Assembly: GCF_001758225.1 (NCBI RefSeq)
Contig: NZ_MAST01000023.1
Span: forward strand, 124,001 to 188,000
Source of the DNA: Humibacillus sp. DSM 29435
GTDB taxonomy: Bacteria; Actinomycetota; Actinomycetes; Actinomycetales; Dermatophilaceae
Length of the DNA: 64,000 nucleotides
Reading direction: 5' to 3'
In this document: positions 25,262 through 35,653 of the stretch, piece after piece
Layout: each line of letters starts with the position of its first letter
How positions within the stretch are numbered: position 1 is the first letter of the stretch
The notes under the pieces: generated by a model
Told to the model about the DNA's origin: nothing
Seen by the model: the letters and a program-made list of their open reading frames with translations, nothing else
The model's database searches: none
Position numbers and translations under genes: made by a program

Positions 25262-25336
25262 CCCCGCGAACGACTCGTTCGTGGTCGAACGCGCCGGTGT
25301 GCCAGCGCGTTCGCTCACGAACCCTGCGTTCGTGGG
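25262..25336. repeat. Palindromic intergenic element, copy D1
   Basis: Starts CCCCGCGAACGACTCGTTCG, with further GAACGCGCCGG and GCGCGTTCGCTCACGAA units. It is an inverted near-copy of the element at 31043-31115. Confidence 0.85.
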
Positions 25337-25500
25337 CTTGTGCTTCTGGGCCGGCAGGCCGCTGACCGGCATCCACCGGTGGCACCACGAAGCATCGCGG
25401 GCTGGTCGACCGCCGCAGCGCCGCACCGCCGCACTGCCGCACGAGAAGTTGAGGCCGATGCCTCATGACCCGGCAGGGGCCTCGGGGTGACGCTGATGTC

Positions 25501-26235
25501 ATGTTCACGACACCACGTCAAGCAGCCACCACCATCGCGGCCAACCCCCGCCTGGCCCGCGGGTCTGACGAGCGCTTCACCGGGTACGGCGCGATGGGCG
25601 TGCCGTTTATCGGGGGGTGCCACCTCGGCCTACGGGACATGGTGGCCAGCTCGCTGGGCACGCCGTACCGCACGGTCTGGTACCGCGACCCGATGGGCCG
25701 CTGGACCATCTTCACTAGCGTCGACCCCGACGTCAGCTGTCCGCGCTACTTCGGGTCGGTGACGGCTGTCGAGCGGGTGCCCGCGATCGACGTCACCTGG
25801 CGAGACGACTGGACCGTCGACGTCACCATCGGGGCCCGTCTCTCGTGGCGGATGAGACTCGGGGCGACGCCGGCCACCCGTTCGATGACGATGCTGGGCG
25901 GCGCCACGCCGCCGCTGGCCTGGAACAGCACGGCCGTGCTCGGCGCCATGAGCCCCATGGCCGGCGGCGTGCTCCGGTCGGGGCGAATCAGGCTGCGCGG
26001 CCGCACCCCCAACGGCCCGAGCTTCAAGATGGCCCCGCTGCGGGTGTGGCGAGTCGTCGGCGGCTCCGCGACGCTGGACGGCAACGACCTCGGCGCCATG
26101 GGCCCCCTGGCGCAACAGGCGCATCTGGGCGACTTCTGGCTGCCCCAGCGGGGTCTCTTCTTCGCCGGTCGGGCTCGGTTCACGGCGGCCACCCCAGCAA
26201 CCGAAGCTCCGCGCGAGATGGCAGACCTTCGCTGA
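25501..26235 (+). CDS. Conserved hypothetical protein
   Basis: 244 aa from ATG 25501 (an upstream ATG at 25465 is also possible; neither has a strong ribosome site). Mostly beta-strand-like, with WYRDPMGRWTIFTSVDPDVSCPRYFG near residue 60 and repeated Gly-Met rich turns. No motif I recognise; no signal peptide or clear membrane span. Followed by a small hairpin (26252-26269, GGCCGCC-TAT-GGCGGTCC), a possible terminator. Confidence 0.6.
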   Translation: MFTTPRQAATTIAANPRLARGSDERFTGYGAMGVPFIGGCHLGLRDMVASSLGTPYRTVWYRDPMGRWTIFTSVDPDVSCPRYFGSVTAVERVPAIDVTWRDDWTVDVTIGARLSWRMRLGATPATRSMTMLGGATPPLAWNSTAVLGAMSPMAGGVLRSGRIRLRGRTPNGPSFKMAPLRVWRVVGGSATLDGNDLGAMGPLAQQAHLGDFWLPQRGLFFAGRARFTAATPATEAPREMADLR

Positions 26236-26385
26236 CGCCCCGGCCCCGGAGGGCCGCCTATGGCGGTCCACTCGCTCCTTCAGAACCGGCGACCGCCTGG
26301 CCGCTTACGCGCACCAGGCCGACTTTCACGACAGAGCCGACCCCAACTCACACCCGCACCCGCACCCGCACCGAGAGGAAACATC

Positions 26386-27462
26386 ATGACCGTTCAACAG
26401 CAGACACCCACCCTCGACGTCGACAAGCTGATGGCCTTCGTCTTCAAGGCCGTCGACGAGGTCGGCGCGACCCTCAACACCGCTCTCGTCGTGCTGGGCG
26501 ACAAGCTCGGCTACTACACGACCATGGCGAGCGGGCCGGTCACGCCGGCGCAGCTGGCCGAGGCCACCGCGACCGGGGAGCCCTACGCCCGCGAATGGCT
26601 GGGCGCCCAGGCTGCCGGTGGCTACGTCGAGTACGACGCCACCACCGGCCGGTACACCCTGCCCCCCGAGCAGCGGGCCGCTCTCACCGACCCGAACAGC
26701 CCGGCCTACCTGCCCGGCTTCTTTCAGATCGCCCTCGGTACGACGCACGACATCGACGACGTGCTCGCCGCCGCCCGCAGTCAGGCCGGTCTGGGCTGGC
26801 ACGAGCACCACGCCGACGTGCACGACGGCTGCGAGCGGTTCTTCCGCACCATGTACAACGCCCACCTCGTCGGCGAGTGGTTGCCGGCGATGGATGGCGT
26901 CGTCGACAAGCTCGAACGCGGCGCCAGTGTCGCCGACGTGGGGTGCGGGCACGGGGCGTCGACGATCATCATGGCGCAGGCCTTCCCGAGCTCCACCTTT
27001 ACCGGCTTCGACTACCACCCCGCCTCGATCGACACAGCCCGACAGCGGGCTGCCGAAGCGGGCGTGGGCGAGCGGGTGCGGTTCGAGGTGGCGTCTGCGA
27101 CCGCGTTCCCCGGGACCGGCTTCGACCTCGTCACCACCTTCGACGCGCTGCACGACATGGGTGACCCGGTCGGTGCGGCGCGGCACGTGCATGACGCCAT
27201 GGCCTCCGACGGCACCTGGATGGTCGTCGAGCCGATGGCCGGCGACACCGTCAGCGACAACCTCAACCCGGTCGGGCGGGCCTACTACGGCTTCTCCACG
27301 CTGCTGTGCACCCCGTCTTCCCTGGCGCAGGACGTCGGTCTCGCGCTCGGTACCCAGGCCGGGCCAGCACGGATCCGCGAGGTTGTTGCGGCGGGTGGCT
27401 TCACCCGGTTTGCCTCGGTCGCCGAGACGCCTTTCAACAGGGTGCTGGAGATCCGTTGGTGA
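26386..27462 (+). CDS. Class I SAM-dependent methyltransferase with winged-helix N-terminus
   Basis: 358 aa. N-terminal dimerisation/winged-helix part resembling O-methyltransferases (AQLAEATATGEPYAREWLGA...GYVEYDATTGRYTLPPEQ), then a Rossmann fold with motif I VADVGCGHGASTI near residue 184 and FTGFDYHPASID after it. Starts at ATG 26386 with GAGAGG upstream. Similar proteins are often annotated as transcription-linked or small-molecule methyltransferases; the substrate is unknown. A CACCCG microrepeat precedes the ribosome site. Confidence 0.88.
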   Translation: MTVQQQTPTLDVDKLMAFVFKAVDEVGATLNTALVVLGDKLGYYTTMASGPVTPAQLAEATATGEPYAREWLGAQAAGGYVEYDATTGRYTLPPEQRAALTDPNSPAYLPGFFQIALGTTHDIDDVLAAARSQAGLGWHEHHADVHDGCERFFRTMYNAHLVGEWLPAMDGVVDKLERGASVADVGCGHGASTIIMAQAFPSSTFTGFDYHPASIDTARQRAAEAGVGERVRFEVASATAFPGTGFDLVTTFDALHDMGDPVGAARHVHDAMASDGTWMVVEPMAGDTVSDNLNPVGRAYYGFSTLLCTPSSLAQDVGLALGTQAGPARIREVVAAGGFTRFASVAETPFNRVLEIRW

Positions 27463-27596
27463 CGAGAGTTGGTCGTCACTGCCCGGTCCGGTGATCGAAC
27501 GCACGCACCCGCCGTCGGCGTCCCGCACGAGGGGGTACGGCGGGGGCGACGTTGCGAGCCCGTGACCAGCGGCGTCGTTAGGAGCAGAATCAGCCC

Positions 27597-29174
27597 ATGA
27601 CCGGTCCGGGCACGCACGACGGTGAGGATCTTCCTCGACTCGTCGAGGTTCTGGGCGCGCTCTCGGTCGCGATCGACCTCGGGTTGGGTCAGCCCGCCGA
27701 GCACATGCTCCGTTCGGCCACGATCGCCTGCCGACTGTCCGACCGGCTCGGGCTCCCACCTGAGCAGCGCGACACCGTCTACTACTCCACCCTGGTGATG
27801 TGGATCGGGTGCCATGCCGACTCCCAGGAGTACGCCCGCTGGTTCGGCGACGACATCGCGGTCCGTCACGACGCGTACCTCGTCGACTGGGCCGGCATCC
27901 CCTACCTGCGGTTCCTGCTCGGCAACGTCGCCAAGGGTGAACCTCTTGCCCAGCGGCTGAAGGTGATGGGCACGCTGTTTCGAGACGCTCACGGCCAGCT
28001 CGCCACGCTGGTGCACTCGCACTGCGCCTCGGCAGCGTCGCTCGCGCAACACATCGGGCTCTCGCCGGAGGTCGCGACCACGCTCGCCTACACCTTTGAA
28101 CGCTACGACGGCCGGGGGCTGCCGGTCGGAGCTTCGGGCGACCAGATCCCCATCGAGATGAGGGTCGCGCAGTTCGCCGACATCGCCGAGGTGCACCACC
28201 GCACCTTCGGGCTGGACGCGATGACCGCGATGGCCAGGAGCCGACGAGGCGGCCAGTTCGACCCTGCCGTGGTCGACGCGGCGCTGACCAGCCCCGAGGA
28301 GCTGTTGGCCGCCGCCCCCGACGGTGACGAGTGGAAGGAGGCCCTCAACTGGGCTCCCGACCGGGAGGTCCGGCTCACCGGCGAGCACCTCGACCGGCTG
28401 GTGTGCGCCATCGGCGACTTCGTCGACCTGAAGTGTCCGTTCACGCTGGGTCACTCACGGGCGGTGGCCACACTCGCGGCGGCGGCCGGCGAGAGGCTGG
28501 GGATGGGTCCCGCCGAGGTCCACACCCTCCGCCGAGCCGGACACCTGCACGACCTGGGGCGGCTCGGCGTCTCGAACCAGCTGTGGGCGAACCAGGGCAG
28601 CCTGAGCCCCTCGGAGTGGGAGCGAGTGCGGATGCACCCCTACCTGACCGAGCGCGTGCTCGACCGCATCCCCGGGCTGGGCGGCGTGCGCACGGTCGCC
28701 CGCGCGCATCACGAGCACCTCGACGGCACCGGGTTTCCGCTTGGGGTCGGCGGCACGATGCTAGGCCGCAGCGAGCGCACCCTGGCTGCGGCGGTCGCTT
28801 ACCAGTCGGCGCTCGAGCCGCGGCCCTACCGGGACGCGATGTCGCCCCAACAGGCCAGGGAGCGGCTGCGTGGAAGAAGCAGGGCAGGCCGACTCGACCC
28901 CGACTGTGTCGACGCAGTGCTGGCCGTCGCCGGGCACCGCCCCTCGAGGCTTCGGCGCGATGACCTGCTCACCCCTCGAGAACACGAGATTCTCGGACTG
29001 GTCTCTCGTGGGTTCTCGAACCGAGAGATCGCCAGCCGGCTGGTGCTGAGCGAGAAGACCGTGCGCAACCATGTCGAACGCACCTACACCAAGATCGGTG
29101 CGACCAACCGGGTAGGCGCCAGCCTCTACGCACTCCAGCACGGCCTGGTGACCCACCTGAACGACCCTGACTAG
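27597..29174 (+). CDS. HD-GYP-like phosphohydrolase with C-terminal LuxR DNA-binding domain
   Basis: 525 aa. The N-terminal half is a degenerate HD-GYP unit ending ERYDGRGLPVG. The second unit is more complete, with HDLGRLGVSN near residue 318 and HHEHLDGTGFPLG near 373 (GYP changed to GFP). Residues 460-520 are a LuxR/GerE helix-turn-helix (LTPREHEILGLVSRGFSNREIA). A possible nucleotide-signal sensor that binds DNA; whether it cleaves cyclic di-GMP is open. GGAG precedes ATG 27597. Confidence 0.88.
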   Translation: MTGPGTHDGEDLPRLVEVLGALSVAIDLGLGQPAEHMLRSATIACRLSDRLGLPPEQRDTVYYSTLVMWIGCHADSQEYARWFGDDIAVRHDAYLVDWAGIPYLRFLLGNVAKGEPLAQRLKVMGTLFRDAHGQLATLVHSHCASAASLAQHIGLSPEVATTLAYTFERYDGRGLPVGASGDQIPIEMRVAQFADIAEVHHRTFGLDAMTAMARSRRGGQFDPAVVDAALTSPEELLAAAPDGDEWKEALNWAPDREVRLTGEHLDRLVCAIGDFVDLKCPFTLGHSRAVATLAAAAGERLGMGPAEVHTLRRAGHLHDLGRLGVSNQLWANQGSLSPSEWERVRMHPYLTERVLDRIPGLGGVRTVARAHHEHLDGTGFPLGVGGTMLGRSERTLAAAVAYQSALEPRPYRDAMSPQQARERLRGRSRAGRLDPDCVDAVLAVAGHRPSRLRRDDLLTPREHEILGLVSRGFSNREIASRLVLSEKTVRNHVERTYTKIGATNRVGASLYALQHGLVTHLNDPD

Positions 29175-29487
29175 CAAGCCTGCTCACCCGATCGATCTGC
29201 AGCCGCCGCTCCGGCCGCCAGGGTGGCTCGGCACACAGCACGTCGGTTCCGCCTGCTGACCACGGTCTGTAGACAACCCCGCGGCCCGGCATCCGCACCC
29301 CGAACCGAACGCGGCGTTCGTTCTCGAACGCGTCGCTACAACACTGAGTTCGGCACCGAACGCGGCGTTCGCGGAAAATGTGCGGCCCCGAGATGTATCA
29401 ACCGGTTTCGCTGTCGCCCCTGCCATCTACGAGGACCATGAAGTCCAGCGCAAGTGCGCCAGCACAGGGAATCAAGGGGAGATCGCC
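29175..29487. other. Intergenic stretch with palindromic element
   Basis: 313 bases between the HD-GYP gene and the metalloprotease gene. It holds repeat copy D2 and no credible gene. The last 30 bases carry the AAGGGGAG ribosome site for the downstream gene. Confidence 0.7.
29307..29371. repeat. Palindromic intergenic element, copy D2
   Basis: Begins with GAACGCGGCGTTCG, itself a palindrome, continues TTCTCGAACGCG, then TGAGTTCGGCA, and ends with CGAACGCGGCGTTCG. Nearly identical to the copy at 30586-30650; the two flank the metalloprotease gene in the same orientation. Confidence 0.9.
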
Positions 29488-30510
29488 ATGTCTGAGTCAC
29501 CCAAGGTCTGCTTCGACCGCATCCTGCCGAAAGACCTGATGCGCCCTCACCGGCGCGAGCGCGGGCCCGACGGCGGCGACCGCGCCATATCGCCCATCGG
29601 CAAGTCGTGGATGAACGGCACCCGCCTCACCGTCAGCTTCCTGGGCGGCACGCCGGCCGAGCAGAACACTGCCCGTCAGCAGGCCGCCTGGTGGCAGCAG
29701 GCGTGCAACATCTCGTTCGACTTCGGCTCGCACATCGCGGCCGACATCCGCATCAGTTTCGACCCGAACGACGGGGCGTGGTCGTACGTCGGCACCGACA
29801 ACAAGGGCATCCCGGCGAACGAGGCGACGATGAACCTCGGCTTCCTCGACGGCGGCACCGCGGGGCACGAGTTCGGTCACGCCATCGGCCTCGCACACGA
29901 GCACTCGAACCCGGCGGGCGGCATCCAGTGGAACGAGCCGGTCGTCATCGCCGCGCTCGCCAAGCCCCCGAACAGCTGGGACGAGGCCAAGGTTCGGCAC
30001 AACGTGTTCATGAAGTACGCGGTCGACCAGATCAAGGGCACGGCCTTCGACCCCGACTCGATCATGCTCTACAGCTTCCCGGCGGCGTGGACGCTCAACG
30101 GCATCGCGACGCACGCCAACGACGTGCTCTCCTCTCTCGACAAGGCGTTCGTCGCCGGGGCGAGCATGTACCCGCCTTCGGCCCCGCCGCCCAGCGAGGC
30201 GACGACCCTGACGATCGACGGCGACAAGACGAAGGCCTCGATCGGCACCGCGGGTGAAGAGGACCTCTACTCCTTCGACGTGGCGACCGAAGGGGTGATC
30301 GAGGTGACGACCCGCGGCACGACCGACGTCTACCTCAAGCTCTACGGCCCCGACAGCGAGACCGCCCTCATCGGCGAGGACGACGACGCCGGCTACGGCC
30401 TCAACCCGCGCATTCGCACCGCCCTGCTCCCGGGCCGCTACTACGCGCAGGTGCGTCACTACAGCCCGCAGGGCACGGGCGACTACACGATCCGGGTGCG
30501 CACGCGCTGA
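29488..30510 (+). CDS. Zinc metalloprotease (metzincin type) with C-terminal PPC-like domain
   Basis: 340 aa. Catalytic GHEFGHAIGLAHEHSNP at about residues 126-142 gives the metzincin HExxHxxGxxH zinc site, and SIMLYSFP near 190 is the Met-turn. Residues 240-335 look like a pre-peptidase C-terminal domain (DLYSFDVATEGVIEV...YAQVRHYSPQGTGDYTIRV). No signal peptide is visible at the chosen start (ATG 29488, AAGGGGAG upstream), odd for a secreted protease. Flanked by copies D2 and D3. Confidence 0.92.
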   Translation: MSESPKVCFDRILPKDLMRPHRRERGPDGGDRAISPIGKSWMNGTRLTVSFLGGTPAEQNTARQQAAWWQQACNISFDFGSHIAADIRISFDPNDGAWSYVGTDNKGIPANEATMNLGFLDGGTAGHEFGHAIGLAHEHSNPAGGIQWNEPVVIAALAKPPNSWDEAKVRHNVFMKYAVDQIKGTAFDPDSIMLYSFPAAWTLNGIATHANDVLSSLDKAFVAGASMYPPSAPPPSEATTLTIDGDKTKASIGTAGEEDLYSFDVATEGVIEVTTRGTTDVYLKLYGPDSETALIGEDDDAGYGLNPRIRTALLPGRYYAQVRHYSPQGTGDYTIRVRTR

Positions 30511-30585
30511 GCCGAGCGCAAACGAAGCGATGCCGGATGCCGCTGTGCCCGAGCGGCATCCGCGCGTCTACCCCAGCCGCCCGCT

Positions 30586-30650
30586 GAACGCAGCGTTCGT
30601 TCTCGAACGCGCCGCTGTAACAGTGAGTTCGGCAACGAACGCCGCGTTCA
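30586..30650. repeat. Palindromic intergenic element, copy D3
   Basis: GAACGCAGCGTTCG, then TTCTCGAACGCGCCGCT, TGAGTTCGGCA and GAACGCCGCGTTCA; about 90 percent identical to D2. Its right end runs into the stop of the antitoxin gene. Confidence 0.9.
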
Positions 30651-30965
30651 GTCGGCGGGGCGGGGCGGTTCTGGTTCCAGGCGGTTGCTCGCATCAACTG
30701 TCGGGGCCGAAGGCGAGCCTTGACGCACCAGGCCTTGATCTTGACGTTCACCGGCCTGGGCCTGCTTCAGGCTGTCCATAAGTCGCTGGGCGTTCGCGGG
30801 CACGCGCAGCAGGTGAGACGTCTCTTCCAGAGCGTCGTAGTCGGCGCGCGAGAGAAGAACCGCGTCTCCGCGCCGTGAGGTGATCTCGATCGGGGTGCGG
30901 TCATCGTTGACCTTCTCGATCAGGGAGAGCAGGTTTTTGCGGGCCTCGCTTGCCGTCACAGCCAC
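30648..30965 (-). CDS. Phd/YefM-type antitoxin, orphan, extended C-terminus
   Basis: 105 aa from GTG 30965, which has GGAGG six bases upstream. The N-terminal 80 residues are a standard YefM fold (ASEARKNLLSLIEKVNDD...RRGDAVLLSRADYDALEETSHLL). The rest (Gln, Pro and Ser-rich) is not typical and its last codons enter repeat D3. No YoeB/Txe toxin gene follows, so the toxin appears lost and the tail may be read-through of former intergenic DNA. Confidence 0.85.
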   Translation of the reverse strand: MAVTASEARKNLLSLIEKVNDDRTPIEITSRRGDAVLLSRADYDALEETSHLLRVPANAQRLMDSLKQAQAGERQDQGLVRQGSPSAPTVDASNRLEPEPPRPAD

Positions 30966-31042
30966 AACGCACCTCCGGGTGGGTGCGAAAACGGTACCGC
31001 GCGGTCTCGGCATGCACCTCACCGCGCTGGGTCATGATCGGC

Positions 31043-31115
31043 GTCGAACGACGGGTTGGTGAGCGAACGCGCCGGCACACCACCGCGTTCGACCTCGAAC
31101 GAGTCGTTCGCGGGG
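31043..31115. repeat. Palindromic intergenic element, copy D4
   Basis: Reverse-complement relative of D1: units GGTTGGTGAGCGAACGCGCC, CCGCGTTCGACCTCGAACGA and GTCGTTCGCGGGG. Located between the antitoxin 5' end and the guaB1 3' end. Confidence 0.85.
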
Positions 31116-31121
31116 AAAGGG

Positions 31122-32664
<1,543 letters not shown>

Positions 32665-32673
<9 letters not shown>

Positions 32674-33183
32674 AATGAGAAGACAGAGAAGGTTCGCGGC
32701 TGGTTCACCGGTCGACTGCCCGCCGAGTGGACCGCGGCCGCCCCCGAGGTCACCGTCGACCGGGAGGAGATCACGGTCGTGCTGACGACGGGTGACGTCG
32801 AGCTCGCCGACGCGAGCGAGGCCGAGACGGCCGAGGCCCGCGCCGGTCGCGCCAAGGCGTTCCGCGAGGACACCCGCGAGCGCCGCATCGCCATCGCCCG
32901 CGAGGCCGAGCACCGTTTCGACCGCAAGGTCTCGTGGGCCGTTCGGGTCGGCGACCGCACCGAGCTGTTCACCCACGTCGCGGCGCCCGCCATGACCCGG
33001 CTGCGCCAGCCCGAGCGGGTCGTGCTCGACACCCTGGTGGATGCCGGCGTCGCCCGGTCGCGCGCCGAGGCGCTCGCCTGGTGCGTCAAGCTCGTCGGCC
33101 AGCACGAGAACGACTGGCTGGCCGAGCTGCGCGAGGCGATGACCGCCGTCGCCGACGTGCGGGGCAAGGGCCCGTCGGCCTGA
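32665..33183 (+). CDS. Conserved hypothetical protein (parent of a decayed copy)
   Basis: 172 aa, soluble, charged. The central part (ARAGRAKAFREDTRERRIAIAREAEHRF) is helical and basic; the C-terminal third (ARSRAEALAWCVKLVGQHENDWLAELREAM) is conserved-looking and ends GKGPSA. Function unknown. A frameshifted copy of its second half lies at 35190-35516, beyond the aldehyde dehydrogenase gene. The start codon lies in an AT-rich palindrome. An exact 12-base repeat (GAGTCGTCACGG) follows the stop. Confidence 0.8.
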
Positions 33184-33356
33184 GTCGTCACGGCGAGTCG
33201 TCACGGGCGGCGTGGCCAAGGGTGAGTGGCCGCGCCGTCTGGTCGTTTGCTGCATCCGGGGAACGGGCGCGGGCGATACTGAACGTGGAACCGTGAGGTG
33301 ACCGCCTCACTCCTGGGGCCAGCCCGCGACCACGCAGCACCCCGACGAGGAGCCCG

Positions 33357-35114
33357 ATGACCACGCAGTCGAACGCACCCACCTTCGCCCCCACCCCGAA
33401 AGGCGAGCTGTCTGACGACGATCGAGCCCGCCTCGACGCCATCGTGGCCGGGATGGCTCGGGGCGAGTCGGTATGGGCGGCGATGGATCTGCCGGCTCGC
33501 GCCGACCTGCTGGCTGACGTGCACCGCAGTGTCGCCGCCGCCGCTGACGCGTGGGTCGCCGCCGCGGTGCGCGCCAAGGGCCTCGACCCCAAGTCGCCGC
33601 TCGTGGGTGAGGAGTGGCTCTCGGGGCCCTACTGCACGCTGACGGCGCTGCTCGCGCTCCAGCACTCGCTCAAAGCCCTGGCCTCAGGTGGTAGCCCCGT
33701 CGACGGGAAGCGCCTCGGCACGGCCCCCGGCGGCCGGGTGACGGTGCCGGCCCTGCCCTCCAACCGTTTCGAGTACCTGCTGCTGCACGGCTTCACCGCC
33801 GACGTGTGGATGACGCCCGGAGTCAGCGCCGCCCAGGTGCAATCGCGCGCCGGGCTCGGGGCGAGGACCCCCTCCGAGACCGGCGGGGTGGGCCTGGTGC
33901 TCGGGGCGGGCAACATCACCTCGATCGCGCCCCTCGACGTGCTCTACGAGCTGGTGGCCCACAACCGGGTCGTCGTGCTCAAGCTCAACCCGACGCTTGA
34001 TGAGCTGCTCCCGGCCTACGAGGCGGCCTTCGCCCCGCTCATCGACCGCGGGCTGCTCGCCATCGTCGCCGGTGGCGGCGACGTGGGCGGCTATCTCGCG
34101 CAACACGAGGGCATCTCGCACGTGCACATCACGGGCAGCGCGGCCACGCACGACCTCATCGTGTGGGGTCGCGGCGAGGATGCCGCCCAGCGCCGGGCCG
34201 CGGGCACGCCCCTGCTCGAGACGCCGATCACGAGCGAGCTGGGCGGGGTGTCGCCGATCATCGTCGTGCCCGGCGACTGGTCGAGCGCCGACCTCGCCTT
34301 TCAGGCTGCGCACGTCGCCACCCAGCGCCTGCACAACGGCGGCTACAACTGCATCGCCGGGCAGGTAGTGGTGCTGAGCAGTGACTGGGCGCAGCGCGAG
34401 GCCTTCGTCGAGCAGCTGCGCGTCGCGATGGACAAGGCGCCCGGCCGCGCGCCTTGGTACCCCCGTAGCGCGGAGCGGGTCGCCGACGCCGCCGCGTCCT
34501 ACTCGGATGCGCAGCGGCTCGGTCCCGATGGCGGGCGGCTGCTCATCGACGCCCGCGGCTCTGACGCGGCCTCGATCGTCGAGACCACCGAGTACTTCTC
34601 CCCCGTGCTCGGGATCGTCGACGTGCCAGGCACCGGCCAGGCCTTTCTCGACGCCGCGGTCGACCTCGTGAACCACGACTTCGTCGGCACCCTCGGCGCG
34701 AACCTGCTCGTCGACCCCGCGACCATGAAGACCCTCGGCAACGGCTTCGAGGAAGCGGTCGCGCGGCTCGAGTACGGAACCGTGGCGATCAACGCCTGGA
34801 CCGGGGTGGGTTTTCTCACCGCCAACGCCTCGTGGGGCGCCTTCCCGGGGCACACCCTCGACAACGTGCAGAGCGGCATCGGCGTCGTTCACAACGCGTT
34901 GCTGCTCGCCGACGTCGAGCGCACGGTCGTACGCGGCCCCTTCCGCCCGTTCCCCCGATCGGCCGTCGGCGGCGAGTTCGCCCTCAGCCCCAAGCCGCCG
35001 TGGTTCGTCTCGGCCCGCAGCGCCCGCACGACCGGCGAGCTGCTCACCCGCTTCGCGGCCGACCCGTCGTGGGCCAAGCTTCCCCGCATCTTCGGATCGG
35101 CCTTCCTGGCCTGA
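33357..35114 (+). CDS. Aldehyde dehydrogenase family protein
   Basis: 585 aa, longer than the usual 480-500. The catalytic Cys lies in NGGYNCIAGQVVV near residue 332, the glutamate region is in TSELGGVSPIIV near 295, and VLGAGNITSIAPLDVLYELV (residues 180-200) is the NAD-side element. A subgroup of long bacterial aldehyde dehydrogenases lacking close functional data. GAGGAG precedes ATG 33357. Flanked by the intact and the decayed copies of the 172-aa gene. Confidence 0.9.
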   Translation: MTTQSNAPTFAPTPKGELSDDDRARLDAIVAGMARGESVWAAMDLPARADLLADVHRSVAAAADAWVAAAVRAKGLDPKSPLVGEEWLSGPYCTLTALLALQHSLKALASGGSPVDGKRLGTAPGGRVTVPALPSNRFEYLLLHGFTADVWMTPGVSAAQVQSRAGLGARTPSETGGVGLVLGAGNITSIAPLDVLYELVAHNRVVVLKLNPTLDELLPAYEAAFAPLIDRGLLAIVAGGGDVGGYLAQHEGISHVHITGSAATHDLIVWGRGEDAAQRRAAGTPLLETPITSELGGVSPIIVVPGDWSSADLAFQAAHVATQRLHNGGYNCIAGQVVVLSSDWAQREAFVEQLRVAMDKAPGRAPWYPRSAERVADAAASYSDAQRLGPDGGRLLIDARGSDAASIVETTEYFSPVLGIVDVPGTGQAFLDAAVDLVNHDFVGTLGANLLVDPATMKTLGNGFEEAVARLEYGTVAINAWTGVGFLTANASWGAFPGHTLDNVQSGIGVVHNALLLADVERTVVRGPFRPFPRSAVGGEFALSPKPPWFVSARSARTTGELLTRFAADPSWAKLPRIFGSAFLA

Positions 35115-35189
35115 GACCTGGAACGACGGGCGCCGACGAGGGCTGACGCAGGCCGACGGTGCGGCGCCTGAGTCGCGGGTTGGTGCGGC

Positions 35190-35516
35190 CAATACAGGTC
35201 ACACGGCAAGGCGTTCCGGGAAGACAGTTGCGAGCGGCGCATGGCTAACGCCCGCGAGCCCGAACACCGCTTCTCCACGAGGTCTCGTGGGCCGATTGGG
35301 GCGACGAACGCACCGAACTGATGACCCAAGTCGCGGCGCCAGCCCGAGCGGGTCGTGCTCGCCATCTTGGTGGATGCCAGCGTCGCCGGATCCAGCGCCG
35401 GGGCGCCCGCCTGGTGCGTCAAACTCGTCGGCCATCACGAGAACGACTGGCCGGCAGAGCTGCGCATCGCGATGACCACCGTCGTCGACATGCGCGGCAA
35501 GGGCCCGTCGGCCTGA
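35190..35516 (+). pseudogene. Decayed duplicate of the 32665-33183 gene
   Basis: From CAAGGCGTTCCGGGAAGACA to the stop at 35514-35516 the DNA tracks the second half of the 32665-33183 gene, including its end GCAAGGGCCCGTCGGCCTGA, but with small deletions that shift frame (for example after TCTCCACGAGGTC and around CCAGCCCGAGCGG). The first half and start codon are gone. Confidence 0.9.
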
Positions 35517-35633
35517 GCCTCTTCTGGGTTCAGGCCGTCTCTCGGATGCCGTGTGCTTCCTGGTCTGGGCCGGCGGGTTGGCCCCTCGGCTGGCCTGGTC
35601 TAGAACGGTGTGCGCCCAACTCTGGCCTTCGGC

Positions 35634-35639
35634 TATAGT
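35634..35639 (+). promoter_or_regulatory. Probable -10 box for tRNA-Phe
   Basis: TATAGT 15 bases before the tRNA. No clear -35 box. Confidence 0.45.
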
Positions 35640-35653
35640 TCGGGACGGCGCAA

